From positions 1 through 16,245 of the forward strand of contig CAZMBZ010000100.1 in assembly GCA_964564285.1 (NCBI GenBank): a stretch of DNA of 16,245 nt. The letters run 5' to 3'. The DNA comes from JAUWQU01 sp964564285. Its GTDB lineage: Bacteria > Planctomycetota > Phycisphaerae > SM23-33. The notes beneath the pieces were generated by a model. It saw nothing but the letters and a program-made list of their open reading frames with translations, searched no databases and was not told the DNA's origin. A program made the translations under genes and the position numbers. How positions within the stretch are numbered: position 1 is the stretch's first letter; each line of letters begins with the position of its first letter. Below, one piece after another: positions 6,130-13,679 of the stretch.

Positions 6130-8355
6130 ATGAAGATCGGTCCGGCAGTCTACCGGTGGCGATGGCTGATCCTGCTTGGCTGGCTGGCCGTGGGGATGGG
6201 GTTGTGTGTGCTTGCGCCGACCCTGGACCCGACCGCCCACGAACCGACGAGCTTCCTGCCTCGGGCCAACCCGTATACCCAGGCCGCCAGGGCGCTGCAG
6301 GAAAACTTCCCAAGCTCCAGTGGGCTCAGCCAGGCGGTTGTTGTCTTCGAACGCTCCGATGGCAGGCTCTCAGCCGAGGATTTCAAAGCCGTCGAAACCG
6401 TTGCCGCCGCCATCTCCAAGCCGCGCCCCGGCGAAGCGACCGCTGCCGATCTGACGGGCATCGCAGTGCGAAGCCCCAAGAGCCTGCCCCTGCCGACAAA
6501 CCCGCTTAAGAGTCTCGACGGTCGGGCCGCGCTGGTCATTGTCGATGTGCCCTCCAACTTCATTACCATCCGCTCGGCAAGGATCGTGGACCATGTTCGC
6601 GCCGTCGCCGGGGCCACCGATCTCCCGGCCGGGCTCGATGTCGCGGTCACTGGTTCGAGCGGCTTCGGGCACGACTACGCCGCGGCGGCCGAGCGAAGCC
6701 ACGAGCGAATCGGCTTGATCACGCTGATAGCCGTGGTGATAATCCTGCTGTTGGTTTACCGCGCGCCGGTGGCGGCGTTGGTTCCGCTGGTGGCAATCAG
6801 CGCGGCGGCCTTTGTGGCGATGAAGATTCTCGCTGTCGGCCAGCACTTCGGAATGCATATCGGCACGGGCGAGAAGGTGTTCGTGTTCGTGCTGATATAC
6901 GGGGCGGGCATGGACTACTCGATGTTGTTCATCAGCCGCTTCGGCGAGGCGATCGATTCCGGCAGGGCCAAGGGCGTCGCCGCGGGCGAGGCGCTGGGTG
7001 CGACGCTGGCGGCCATTCTGGCCTCGGCGGGCACGGACACGCTGGGCCTGCTGATGCTCTCGTTCGCCGAGTACCGTGCCTTCCGCACGTCCGGGGCGGC
7101 AATAGCGGCTGCTTTGATCGTCGCGCTGATTGCGTCGATAACCCTCGTGCCTGCACTGTCGGGAATCCTGGGCCAGCGACTGTTTTGGCCAGCCCGGCGA
7201 GCAGGCCGGGTTCGCAAACCGAAAATCTGGCCGGTAATCGCACGCTTCGTAACCGCCAGGCCGGCGTGGGTGCTCGCAGCCGTGATAGCCCTGCTGGCGA
7301 TTCCCGCGGTGCGTGGCGTCAAGCTCACGTGGATATACGATGCCCTCGCCGAGCTCAAGCATGAGTCGCCCGAAGGCGTAGGCAACTCGGGCGTCGGAAT
7401 CGAGGCCGCCCAACGACACTGGCCCGTTGGGCAGATCGCGCCGGTAACCGTTCTCGTCCAGTCGCCCAAACCGCTGCTGGCAGCGCGATGGAAGAAACTC
7501 TCGGGCAAGCTCACCAAGGCAGCATCCGGTGCCAGTGGAGTCCAGGATGTCAGGAGCCTCACCCAGCCGCTGGGTAAGAACGCCGACTTCGTCACGCGGG
7601 CACTGCTCCGGGCCGCAGCCAGCAAGACCCGCGATGAGTACGTTTCCGCTAACGGCAGCGCCATGAGAATCCAAGCCGTCTTGGACAAGCCGTCGCTGAC
7701 ACTGGCCGCCATGGCCGACGTTGCTGCGATCCGCCAGGCCGTCGAAAAAACCCTCGCCGATGCCAACGAGCCAGGGCTGACCGTCGGCCTCGCCGGCGCC
7801 ACAGCCGAGATGGCACAAACACGCTCCGTCACCCAGGCTGACTTCCATCGAATTGCAGTGCTCGTCCTGGCAGTCATCTTCACGATGATCTTCTGCCTCT
7901 TCCGCGACGCCATCCTGGCCGCCTTCATCGTCGCCGCCACCGTCCTGGGATACTTCGCCACGCTTGGCCTGGCGTATTGGTTGATACTACTGGCGGGCCA
8001 GGATGGGCTCGACTGGAAGGTCGAGGTCTTCCTCTTCGTCGTCATGGTCGCTGTCGGCGTGGACTACTCCATATTCCTGGCCGCAAGAGTCTCCCAGGAG
8101 GCCCGGGGCCGGACCGTCTCCGTAGCCGTCAGCAACGCACTCGTGCATACCGGACCGGTCATATCGTCCTGCGGCCTGATCATGGCTGCAACGCTCGGCA
8201 GCCTCATGGCCGGGGAACTCAAACTTTTCGTCCAACTAGGCTTGGCCTTGACACTCGGCATGCTGATAGACACCTTCATAATCCGCCCCATGCTCCTGCC
8301 GGCGTTCATAACAATCACCGGCCGAACCGGAAAAATCCCGCGGTTCCTTGAATGA
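6130..8355 (+). CDS. MMPL/RND-family inner-membrane transporter
   Basis: A 741-residue proton-driven exporter of the RND superfamily, MmpL-like branch, probably moving lipids or other hydrophobic molecules. It has the duplicated RND layout: TM1 (about 10-30), a periplasmic domain, a TM2-6 bundle (about 195-345), TM7 (about 375-395), a second periplasmic domain, and a TM8-12 bundle (about 570-720). The paired Asp-Tyr motifs that relay protons in MmpL proteins are present in both halves: GMDYS (D262-Y263) and GVDYS (D645-Y646). The protein is shorter than mycobacterial MmpL3, lacking a long C-terminal tail. The ATG lies 16 bases after the MCE gene stop, with only a weak ribosome-binding site, consistent with co-translation in the operon. 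Hopanoid-exporting HpnN is a distant alternative. Confidence 0.9.
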   Translation: MKIGPAVYRWRWLILLGWLAVGMGLCVLAPTLDPTAHEPTSFLPRANPYTQAARALQENFPSSSGLSQAVVVFERSDGRLSAEDFKAVETVAAAISKPRPGEATAADLTGIAVRSPKSLPLPTNPLKSLDGRAALVIVDVPSNFITIRSARIVDHVRAVAGATDLPAGLDVAVTGSSGFGHDYAAAAERSHERIGLITLIAVVIILLLVYRAPVAALVPLVAISAAAFVAMKILAVGQHFGMHIGTGEKVFVFVLIYGAGMDYSMLFISRFGEAIDSGRAKGVAAGEALGATLAAILASAGTDTLGLLMLSFAEYRAFRTSGAAIAAALIVALIASITLVPALSGILGQRLFWPARRAGRVRKPKIWPVIARFVTARPAWVLAAVIALLAIPAVRGVKLTWIYDALAELKHESPEGVGNSGVGIEAAQRHWPVGQIAPVTVLVQSPKPLLAARWKKLSGKLTKAASGASGVQDVRSLTQPLGKNADFVTRALLRAAASKTRDEYVSANGSAMRIQAVLDKPSLTLAAMADVAAIRQAVEKTLADANEPGLTVGLAGATAEMAQTRSVTQADFHRIAVLVLAVIFTMIFCLFRDAILAAFIVAATVLGYFATLGLAYWLILLAGQDGLDWKVEVFLFVVMVAVGVDYSIFLAARVSQEARGRTVSVAVSNALVHTGPVISSCGLIMAATLGSLMAGELKLFVQLGLALTLGMLIDTFIIRPMLLPAFITITGRTGKIPRFLE

Positions 8356-8372
8356 TGACGAAGGGGTAACAT

Positions 8373-8388
8373 CGGGAAGGTTTTCCCG
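8373..8388 (+). other. Hairpin after the MMPL gene
   Basis: CGGGAA (8373-8378) and TTCCCG (8383-8388) form a 6-bp stem with a 4-base loop, 18 bases after the MMPL stop codon. No T-run follows, so it is at best a weak terminator or a 3'-end stabilising structure for the operon message. Confidence 0.3.
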
Positions 8389-8517
8389 CATCGTCCGAGC
8401 CTGCGAAACGTTATAGGGTAGGGTTCGGTGCCTCAAGCTGGGTCTTGGCGGGGCGGAAAATCGTGTCGGCCCGGCGCTTCAGTTCGACTGCTCGTGGGCT
8501 CTGAAAAAGGTGATAAA

Positions 8518-9984
8518 ATGAGACCGATCAACAGAAGACAGTTCCTGCAAACCGTCGCCGCCGGCGCCGCGGGTGTCGCGGCTGGGACGTTGGTTGGCGG
8601 TGAGGCCGGCGGGGCCATCAAGGCCGCCAGGAAGCCCAATATCGTAATCATCCTTGCCGACGACCTCGGTTGGAATGACGTCAGCTATCATGGCAGCGTG
8701 ATTCGCACGCCGAACATCGACGGCATTGCGGGCAAGGGCGTCGAGCTCGACCGCTTCTACGCCGAGCCGCTTTGCTCGCCGACGCGGGCGGGGCTCATGA
8801 CGGGCCGGCACCCGCTACGGGTGGGCATCGGCTGCTCTGTGATAATGCCCTGGCGCAAACACGGCATGCCCGCCGATGAGCGGATCATTCCCGAGGTCCT
8901 TGCCGACGCCGGGTACAAGCGGCGCGGGTGCTTCGGCAAGTGGCACCTAGGCCACAGCCACGTTCGACAGCATCCGCTCAGCCGGGGCTTCACACACTTT
9001 TACGGCTGTTACAACGGCAACCTTGATTACTTCACGCACATTCGAGAGGGCGAACTGGACTGGCACCGCGGGCATGCCCCGGCCCGGGAGAAAGGCTACA
9101 CGACGCACCTGATAACCGACGAGGCCGTCAAGTTCATCCAGGGCTGCAAGCCCGACGAACCGTTCCTGCTTTACGTGCCGTACAATGCTCCCCACGCGCC
9201 GCTCCAGGCGCCGCAGGAATACTTGGACAAGTATCCCGACCTGACAGGAAAGCGTCAGGCGTTCGCGGCGATGGTTTCGGCGATGGATGATGGAATCGGC
9301 AGGATACTCGCGGCGCTGGACTCGCTTGACGTGGCGGATGATACGTTCGTGCTGTTCTTCAGCGACAATGGAGGCGGGATCGGCAGCGAAAACAAGCCGC
9401 TTCGAGGCTCCAAGGCGACGGTCTTCGAGGGCGGCATTCGCGTGACGGCTGGGGCACGCTGGCCCGGGGGCGGCGTGACCGGCGGCAGGAAGATATCGAC
9501 CGTTATGGGCCTGATCGACGTCATGCCGACCGTCATGCGCCTGGCGGGCGTGAAGGACCACAAGGGCAAGCCGCTGGACGGCATGGACGTGCTGGACCTG
9601 TTGACCGGCCAGGCCAAACAGGCCCCGGATCGGCCTTGGTTCGGTTACATCGGCTATCGCGGGAAGGATCAACTGGCCGTGATAGAAGGGCCTTGGAAGC
9701 TCATTTACATCGGCCCGCGAATCCTCAAGACCAAGGACCCGCTGAGCGAAGGCAAGGTCCACCTGTTCAAGATCAACGAAGACCCCAACGAGACAACCGA
9801 TCTGGCTGGCGACAATCCGGACGTCGTCCGCAGACTGATCGAGAAGGTCAAGACCTACCGTTCTTGGCATGGCCCGACGTGCCTGAATGACGAACCTCGC
9901 TCGCGAGGGAGTTTCAAGGCCCCCAAAGATTGGATCCTGCCCGGAACGAAGCCCGAGGACCTGAAGGAAACCAAAATCAAATGA
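8518..9984 (+). CDS. Tat-exported arylsulfatase-type sulfatase (S1 family, Cys-type)
   Basis: A 488-residue sulfate-ester hydrolase of the alkaline-phosphatase-like superfamily. The N-terminus MRPINRRQFLQTVAAGAAGV is a twin-arginine signal (RRQFLQ plus an Ala/Gly hydrophobic region). Active-site residues are all visible: metal ligands D48-D49, C86 in CSPTRAGLMTG (CxPxR, the cysteine converted to formylglycine by a maturase encoded elsewhere), K141 and H143 in GKWHLGH, H226 in NAPHAP, D283-N284 in FSDNGG, and K299 in LRGSKATVFEGG. ATG 8518 is chosen over an upstream GTG at 8428 because AAGGTGAT sits just before it and the Tat signal begins there. It overlaps the following esterase gene by four bases. 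The exact substrate cannot be read; a sulfated polysaccharide fits the nearby fucosidase. Confidence 0.95.
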   Translation: MRPINRRQFLQTVAAGAAGVAAGTLVGGEAGGAIKAARKPNIVIILADDLGWNDVSYHGSVIRTPNIDGIAGKGVELDRFYAEPLCSPTRAGLMTGRHPLRVGIGCSVIMPWRKHGMPADERIIPEVLADAGYKRRGCFGKWHLGHSHVRQHPLSRGFTHFYGCYNGNLDYFTHIREGELDWHRGHAPAREKGYTTHLITDEAVKFIQGCKPDEPFLLYVPYNAPHAPLQAPQEYLDKYPDLTGKRQAFAAMVSAMDDGIGRILAALDSLDVADDTFVLFFSDNGGGIGSENKPLRGSKATVFEGGIRVTAGARWPGGGVTGGRKISTVMGLIDVMPTVMRLAGVKDHKGKPLDGMDVLDLLTGQAKQAPDRPWFGYIGYRGKDQLAVIEGPWKLIYIGPRILKTKDPLSEGKVHLFKINEDPNETTDLAGDNPDVVRRLIEKVKTYRSWHGPTCLNDEPRSRGSFKAPKDWILPGTKPEDLKETKIK

Positions 9985-10907
9985 CAATGCTCGACAATAA
10001 AACGAACGTTCGCCGCGGGAGTATCGCAGCCTGGGCAGGGATAATGGCCTTTGCGATGTTTGTCACGGCGGCGCCGTTGCGCGGGCAGGATGTCAAACTC
10101 TGGCCCGACGGCGCGCCCGGGGCGAAGGGCGCCGCCAAGACAGATATTCCGACAATGAAGGTTTTTTCTGCGTCCAAGGGCGTCAAGGGGCCAGCCCCCG
10201 CCGTGCTGCTTATCCCCGGTGGCGGGTACAAGCACATCTCTGGCTACGGCCAGTACTGGAGCTTCTTCAAGACCAGGCCGGTGCGGTTTTTCTCCATGAA
10301 GTACCGCTTGCCGGCGGATGGCTATCGGCACCCGGCACCGCTTCAGGACGCCAGCCGGGCCGTGCGAACTATCCGCGCCAGGGCGAAGGAATGGAACATC
10401 GACCCCAACCGTGTGGTGGTGGTCGCGTTTTCTTCCGGTGGGCACGTGGCCTCTACGCTCGCGACGCACTTTACGCTTGGCGACCCAAAGGCCAATGATT
10501 CGGTCGAGCGTTTCAGCTCCAGGCCGGATTGCATGGCGCTGTTCTGCCCGGTGATCAGCATGACCGACCACCCGCACAGGCCATCGGTGGTAAGGGTTCT
10601 CGGGCCCAACCCGAGCGCGGATTTGCTCAAGGATTTGTCCAACGAACTCCAGGTAACCGCCGAGACGCCTCCGACGATGCTGGCCCACGCCAAGGACGAC
10701 GGGCTCGTCCCGCCGGAAAACAGCATTCGCTATCATGAGGCGTTGAAGAAGGCCGGCGTTGCGACCGAATTGCACCTCTACGCCGAAGGTGGCCATGGCG
10801 TGACCAAGGATACCAACCCGTGGCGACGGGATCTCGAAGCCTGGCTGGTCAAGTGCAAGATACTGCCCAAATCACCCATCGCAGGCAAAAACGCGATCGT
10901 CCGGTAA
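9981..10907 (+). CDS. Secreted alpha/beta-hydrolase, acetyl-xylan-esterase-like
   Basis: A 308-residue carboxylesterase of the alpha/beta-hydrolase (BD-FAE/Axe-like) type, probably removing acyl groups from polysaccharide. Residues about 11-36 form a signal peptide (RRGSIAAWAGIMAFAMFVTA, cleavage near RGQ/DVK). The oxyanion loop is IPGGGYKH (78-85). The nucleophile elbow reads AFSSGGH, with S151 the likely nucleophile; the first Gly of GxSxG is replaced by Ala149. The likely acid is D240 in AKDDGLVPPENS, and the base is H272 in EGGHGV. The ATG at 9981 shares four bases with the sulfatase TGA (ATGA), implying coupling; a second in-frame ATG at 9987 is a possible alternative. No close match to a specific substrate class can be assigned from sequence alone. 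Confidence 0.87.
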   Translation: MTMLDNKTNVRRGSIAAWAGIMAFAMFVTAAPLRGQDVKLWPDGAPGAKGAAKTDIPTMKVFSASKGVKGPAPAVLLIPGGGYKHISGYGQYWSFFKTRPVRFFSMKYRLPADGYRHPAPLQDASRAVRTIRARAKEWNIDPNRVVVVAFSSGGHVASTLATHFTLGDPKANDSVERFSSRPDCMALFCPVISMTDHPHRPSVVRVLGPNPSADLLKDLSNELQVTAETPPTMLAHAKDDGLVPPENSIRYHEALKKAGVATELHLYAEGGHGVTKDTNPWRRDLEAWLVKCKILPKSPIAGKNAIVR

Positions 10908-11030
10908 GCGACTCAGTAAACAACAGCCTTTCTCTTGGGCGCTCGCGGGCCCATTGAGGTCTTGCCGACATGAACCATGGCTTTCAAGCCTTGGTATGAT
11001 TGCCTGCTCTGAAAGATCCTGGCGCCGCGC

Positions 11031-11059
11031 TTGACAATCTACTGCTCTGCCTGTATTAT
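11031..11059 (+). promoter_or_regulatory. Strong sigma-70 promoter of the ilvBN leader
   Basis: A perfect -35 TTGACA (11031-11036), a 17-base spacer, and a -10 TATTAT (11054-11059) preceded by TG. Transcription should begin at about 11065-11067, which gives an ilvB leader RNA of some 265 bases. It is the best promoter match in the window. Confidence 0.82.
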
Positions 11060-11068
11060 CATGGCACG

Positions 11069-11164
11069 ATGAACGCGAACGCTATTGAACTTGGCTCGTC
11101 CTTTTCCGCAAATTGTTGCGGTGGCGGGTTTTGGTTCGCGCTGCTAGTAGTCGCCGTACTATAG
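11069..11164 (+). CDS. Candidate branched-chain amino acid leader peptide (attenuator ORF)
   Basis: A 31-codon ORF from ATG 11069 to TAG 11162-11164, between the strong promoter and ilvB. The peptide starts MNANAIELGSS, has a Cys-Cys-Gly-Gly-Gly stretch in the middle, and ends ALLVVAVL-stop. Six of its last eight residues are Leu or Val, with Ile and Leu also earlier. Several of these codons are CTA or GTA (11144, 11147, 11156, 11159), which look sparse in the neighbouring GC-rich genes. Those products of the pathway are the cues by which ribosome stalling would sense shortage. The ATG lies only 2-4 bases after the predicted transcription start and has no Shine-Dalgarno, so translation would be leaderless or nearly so, as known for the trp leader of Sinorhizobium. 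Translation itself is an inference. Confidence 0.7.
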   Translation: MNANAIELGSSFSANCCGGGFWFALLVVAVL

Positions 11165-11197
11165 GTCGCTGCACGCGTTTTTCAGCGTGTAGCGGCC
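11164..11197 (+). promoter_or_regulatory. 13-bp hairpin directly after the leader peptide (pause or alternative stem)
   Basis: GGTCGCTGCACGC (11164-11176) pairs with GCGTGTAGCGGCC (11185-11197) over 13 continuous base pairs, two of them G-U, around an 8-base T-rich loop. The stem begins at the last base of the leader stop codon, so a ribosome stalled on the Leu/Val run or sitting at the stop would cover its 5' arm. This is the position of a pause or 1:2 stem in amino acid operon attenuators. No T-run follows it, so it is not itself a terminator. Confidence 0.7.
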
Positions 11198-11210
11198 AAC
11201 ACTCCGATTT

Positions 11211-11238
11211 CCCGCCGTCGCGGGTTTTTCCCCTTTTT
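11211..11238 (+). terminator. Candidate attenuator terminator upstream of ilvB
   Basis: CCCGC (11211-11215) pairs with GCGGG (11220-11224) around the loop CGTC and is followed by TTTTT (11225-11229), CCCC, and TTTTT (11234-11238). It lies 94 bases before the ilvB ATG, so in this place it can only act on the leader transcript. The stem is short but all G-C. Bases 11211-11222 can instead pair with 11117-11128 inside the leader ORF over 12 continuous pairs (three wobbles), which would prevent the terminator from forming. Confidence 0.6.
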
Positions 11239-11331
11239 CCGGCAGTTGGTTTTCGCTTGAGCCCGGGGTTTCCGCCAGACGGCATAGGGTGTATGTTACT
11301 GGCGTGACCACAACCTAGACGAGGACGAGCA

Positions 11332-13056
11332 ATGACGGACAAGACAGACGCTCCGAGCGAAGCGCCGACGCCACGAAGTTTTATCGGCGTTTCAGGCGCG
11401 CGCATTTTTACCGAGGTTCTTCGGGAAGAAGGCACGGAGGTTCTCTTCGGGTTTCCCGGCGGGACGGTGATTCCGATCTTCGACGCGCTTTATGATTCGC
11501 CGATCAAGTTCGTACTGACCCGCCACGAGCAGGGCGCCGCCCACATGGCTGACGGGTACGCCCGCTCGACCGGCAAGACCGGCGTGGTTATCGCCACCAG
11601 TGGGCCGGGCGCGACCAACCTGATTACCGGCCTGGCGACGGCGCACATGGACTCGGTGCCGATGGTGGCCTTTACGGGGCAGGTCCGCAGCAACCTCATC
11701 GGCAACGACGCCTTCCAGGAGGCGGATGTCACCGGCATCACGCGTTCGATTACCAAGCACAACTTCCTGGTTACACACGTGGAGGATCTCGCGCGGACGA
11801 TGAAGGAAGCGTTCCACATCGCTCGCACGGGCAGGCCGGGACCGGTGTTGGTGGACATTGCCGTGGATGTCACCCTCAACAAGCCCGAGAAGGAGCCCCG
11901 AATCGAGCCCGATCTGCCAGGCTACAAGCCTCGCGGCGGCGGACACGACCGTCAGATCCAAGCTGCCGCCAATGCCATCAACAAGGCCAAGCGCCCGCTG
12001 CTCTACGTTGGCGGCGGTGTGATTATCGCCGAAGCCTCGCAGGAATTGCGCGACCTCGCCACAAAGGGGCGACTGCCTGTGACGACCACGTTGCTGGGTC
12101 TTGGTGCCGTTGACGAGGATGACGAACTGAGCCTCAAGATGCTCGGTATGCACGGCACGGCCTACGCCAACTACGCCACCCAGGAGTGCGATTGCCTTGT
12201 GGCTATCGGGGCTAGGTTCGACGACCGCGTTACCGGACGGATTGATACGTTTGCCTCGAAGGCCGAGACAATCATCCACATAGACATCGACCCGTCATCG
12301 ATATCCAAGAACGTCGTGGTTGACATCCCGGTTGTCGGGGATGCAAAGTTCATTCTGGGCAGGATGCTCGAATACATCGAGCCGACGGACCGCCCGGCCT
12401 GGCTGGGTCAGATCGCCCAGTGGAAGGAAAAGTACCCGCTTCGTTACGAACACAACGGTCTGATCAAGCCGCAGGAGGTCGTCGAGACGCTCGGCAGGAT
12501 CACCGACCACGACGCGATTATCGCCACCGGCGTCGGTCAGCACCAGATGTGGGCCGCGCAGTTCTACGGGTGGCATCGCCCGAGGCAGATCATTACCTCC
12601 GGCGGGCTGGGCACGATGGGCTTCGGTTGTCCGGCCGCGATCGGGGCGGCGTTTGGCAACCCGGGCAAGACTGTCATAGACATCGATGGCGACGGCAGTT
12701 TCACGATGACCATGATAGAGGTCATCACGGCCGCGCAGCACGAACTGCCCGTGAAGTTCGTCGTGCTGGACAACGGCTACCTGGGCATGGTCCGGCAGTG
12801 GCAGGAGATGTTCTATCGCGGTCGATATTCCGGCGTTGTACACCCGTGCCCGGACTTCGCCAAAGTGGCCGAGGGGTTCGGCGCCCGGGGGATTCGCATC
12901 AGCGACCGCGCCGAACTCGCCGACGGCCTGGCCGAGATGCTCAAACATCCCGGGCCGGTCGTCTGCTGCGTGGATGTTGAGCCGGAAGAGAATGTCTACC
13001 CGATGGTGGCGACCGGCAAGAGCCTCAACGAAATGGACCTCGGCAAACTGTCCTGA
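11332..13056 (+). CDS. ilvB: Acetolactate synthase, large (catalytic) subunit
   Basis: TPP-, FAD- and Mg-dependent enzyme that condenses two pyruvates to acetolactate (valine, leucine) or pyruvate with 2-oxobutyrate (isoleucine); cytoplasmic. At 574 residues it has the normal family length. Key features: FGFPGGTVIPIFDAL (39-53), catalytic E66 in TRHEQGAAHMADGYAR, SGPGATNLITGLATAHMDSVP, the FAD-domain IGARFDDRVTGR, and the TPP/Mg motif from GDGSF (D454) to N481 in VVLDNGYLGMVRQWQEMFY, a block typical of true anabolic acetolactate synthases. ATG 11332 has GAGGA six bases upstream. ilvN follows after 38 bases, and a candidate attenuator leader precedes it. No truncation or frameshift is seen. 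Confidence 0.97.
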   Translation: MTDKTDAPSEAPTPRSFIGVSGARIFTEVLREEGTEVLFGFPGGTVIPIFDALYDSPIKFVLTRHEQGAAHMADGYARSTGKTGVVIATSGPGATNLITGLATAHMDSVPMVAFTGQVRSNLIGNDAFQEADVTGITRSITKHNFLVTHVEDLARTMKEAFHIARTGRPGPVLVDIAVDVTLNKPEKEPRIEPDLPGYKPRGGGHDRQIQAAANAINKAKRPLLYVGGGVIIAEASQELRDLATKGRLPVTTTLLGLGAVDEDDELSLKMLGMHGTAYANYATQECDCLVAIGARFDDRVTGRIDTFASKAETIIHIDIDPSSISKNVVVDIPVVGDAKFILGRMLEYIEPTDRPAWLGQIAQWKEKYPLRYEHNGLIKPQEVVETLGRITDHDAIIATGVGQHQMWAAQFYGWHRPRQIITSGGLGTMGFGCPAAIGAAFGNPGKTVIDIDGDGSFTMTMIEVITAAQHELPVKFVVLDNGYLGMVRQWQEMFYRGRYSGVVHPCPDFAKVAEGFGARGIRISDRAELADGLAEMLKHPGPVVCCVDVEPEENVYPMVATGKSLNEMDLGKLS

Positions 13057-13094
13057 TGGGCGAACCGCCAGGAAGCAGTGTGGAGAGATAAAAG

Positions 13095-13586
13095 ATGAAA
13101 CACGTTATTATGGCACTCGTTCAGAACCAGCCCGGCGTGCTGGCCCACGTGGCTGGAATGTTCTCGGCCCGTGGGTTCAACATAGACTCCCTCGTCGTCG
13201 GCCGGACCGACGATCCGCAGTTGTCCCGCATGACCATCGTTGCCGTCGGCGACGACCGCGTGCTCGAACAAATCCGCAAACAGCTCGAGAAGATTGTCAC
13301 CATCGTCAAGGTCCGTGACTTCGAGGATGTCGCCCATATCGAGCGCGACCTGATGCTCATCCGCATCCACGCGCCGGCGGATAAGCGGGTTGGGGTGGTT
13401 GAACTGGCCAACCTCTTCCGTGGGCGGGTGGTGGATGTGGCGCGAAAGAATCTCGTCGTCGAGTTGTCCGGCCCGGAGGCGAAGATCGAGGCCTTCCTGG
13501 ACCTGGTTCGCCCGTACGGAATCAGCGAGTTGGCCAGGACCGGCGTGATAGCTATGAAACGCGGCACGCAGCACAGCGAGGCCTGA
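13095..13586 (+). CDS. ilvN: Acetolactate synthase, small (regulatory) subunit
   Basis: The 163-residue regulatory partner of IlvB, which activates the catalytic subunit and confers feedback inhibition by branched-chain amino acids. The N-terminal ACT domain is plain: HVIMALVQNQPGVLAHVAGM, then FSARGFNIDSLVVG, then DDPQLSRMTIV (residues about 3-77). The second domain contains the conserved RDLMLIRI segment and a C-terminal GVIAMKRG. Length is typical of bacterial IlvN/IlvH. The ATG is preceded by GGAGAGA. It lies 38 bases after ilvB and is surely in the same operon. A small inverted repeat TCGCC/GGCGA just after the stop lacks a T-run, so no clear operon terminator is visible. Confidence 0.95.
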   Translation: MKHVIMALVQNQPGVLAHVAGMFSARGFNIDSLVVGRTDDPQLSRMTIVAVGDDRVLEQIRKQLEKIVTIVKVRDFEDVAHIERDLMLIRIHAPADKRVGVVELANLFRGRVVDVARKNLVVELSGPEAKIEAFLDLVRPYGISELARTGVIAMKRGTQHSEA

Positions 13587-13656
13587 TGTCGCCTGCTGTT
13601 GGCGAGATCTGCATATATGGCTTGACTTGGAGGGGGGATTCAGCGAAATTGCGCGA

Positions 13657-13671
13657 CCCGCATTTTGCGGG
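13657..13671 (+). other. Hairpin just upstream of the 13680 start codon
   Basis: CCCGCA (13657-13662) and TGCGGG (13666-13671) form a perfect 6-bp stem with a 3-base loop, ending eight bases before ATG 13680. It occupies the place where the ribosome-binding site would be; the only AGGAGG-like purine run (13628-13637) is about 45 bases upstream of the ATG. Whether it controls translation is unknown. Confidence 0.4.
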
Positions 13672-13679
13672 CAAATGGC

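Noticed and set aside
6370..7848. Minus-strand ORF of 492 codons opposite the MMPL gene
   Set aside because: Long antisense frames are common in GC-rich genes; the plus-strand product has twelve TM segments and the DY pairs, the minus-strand one has no motif.
8428..8517. Upstream GTG start for the sulfatase
   Set aside because: The ATG at 8518 has a good ribosome site and begins exactly at the Tat signal.
10928..10956. GGGC/GCCC hairpin after the esterase as a terminator
   Set aside because: Four-base stem with a large loop and no T-run.
11061..11072. Earlier ATG (11061) as start of the leader peptide
   Set aside because: It reads Met-Ala-Arg-stop and lies between the -10 and the predicted transcription start, so it is unlikely to be in the RNA.
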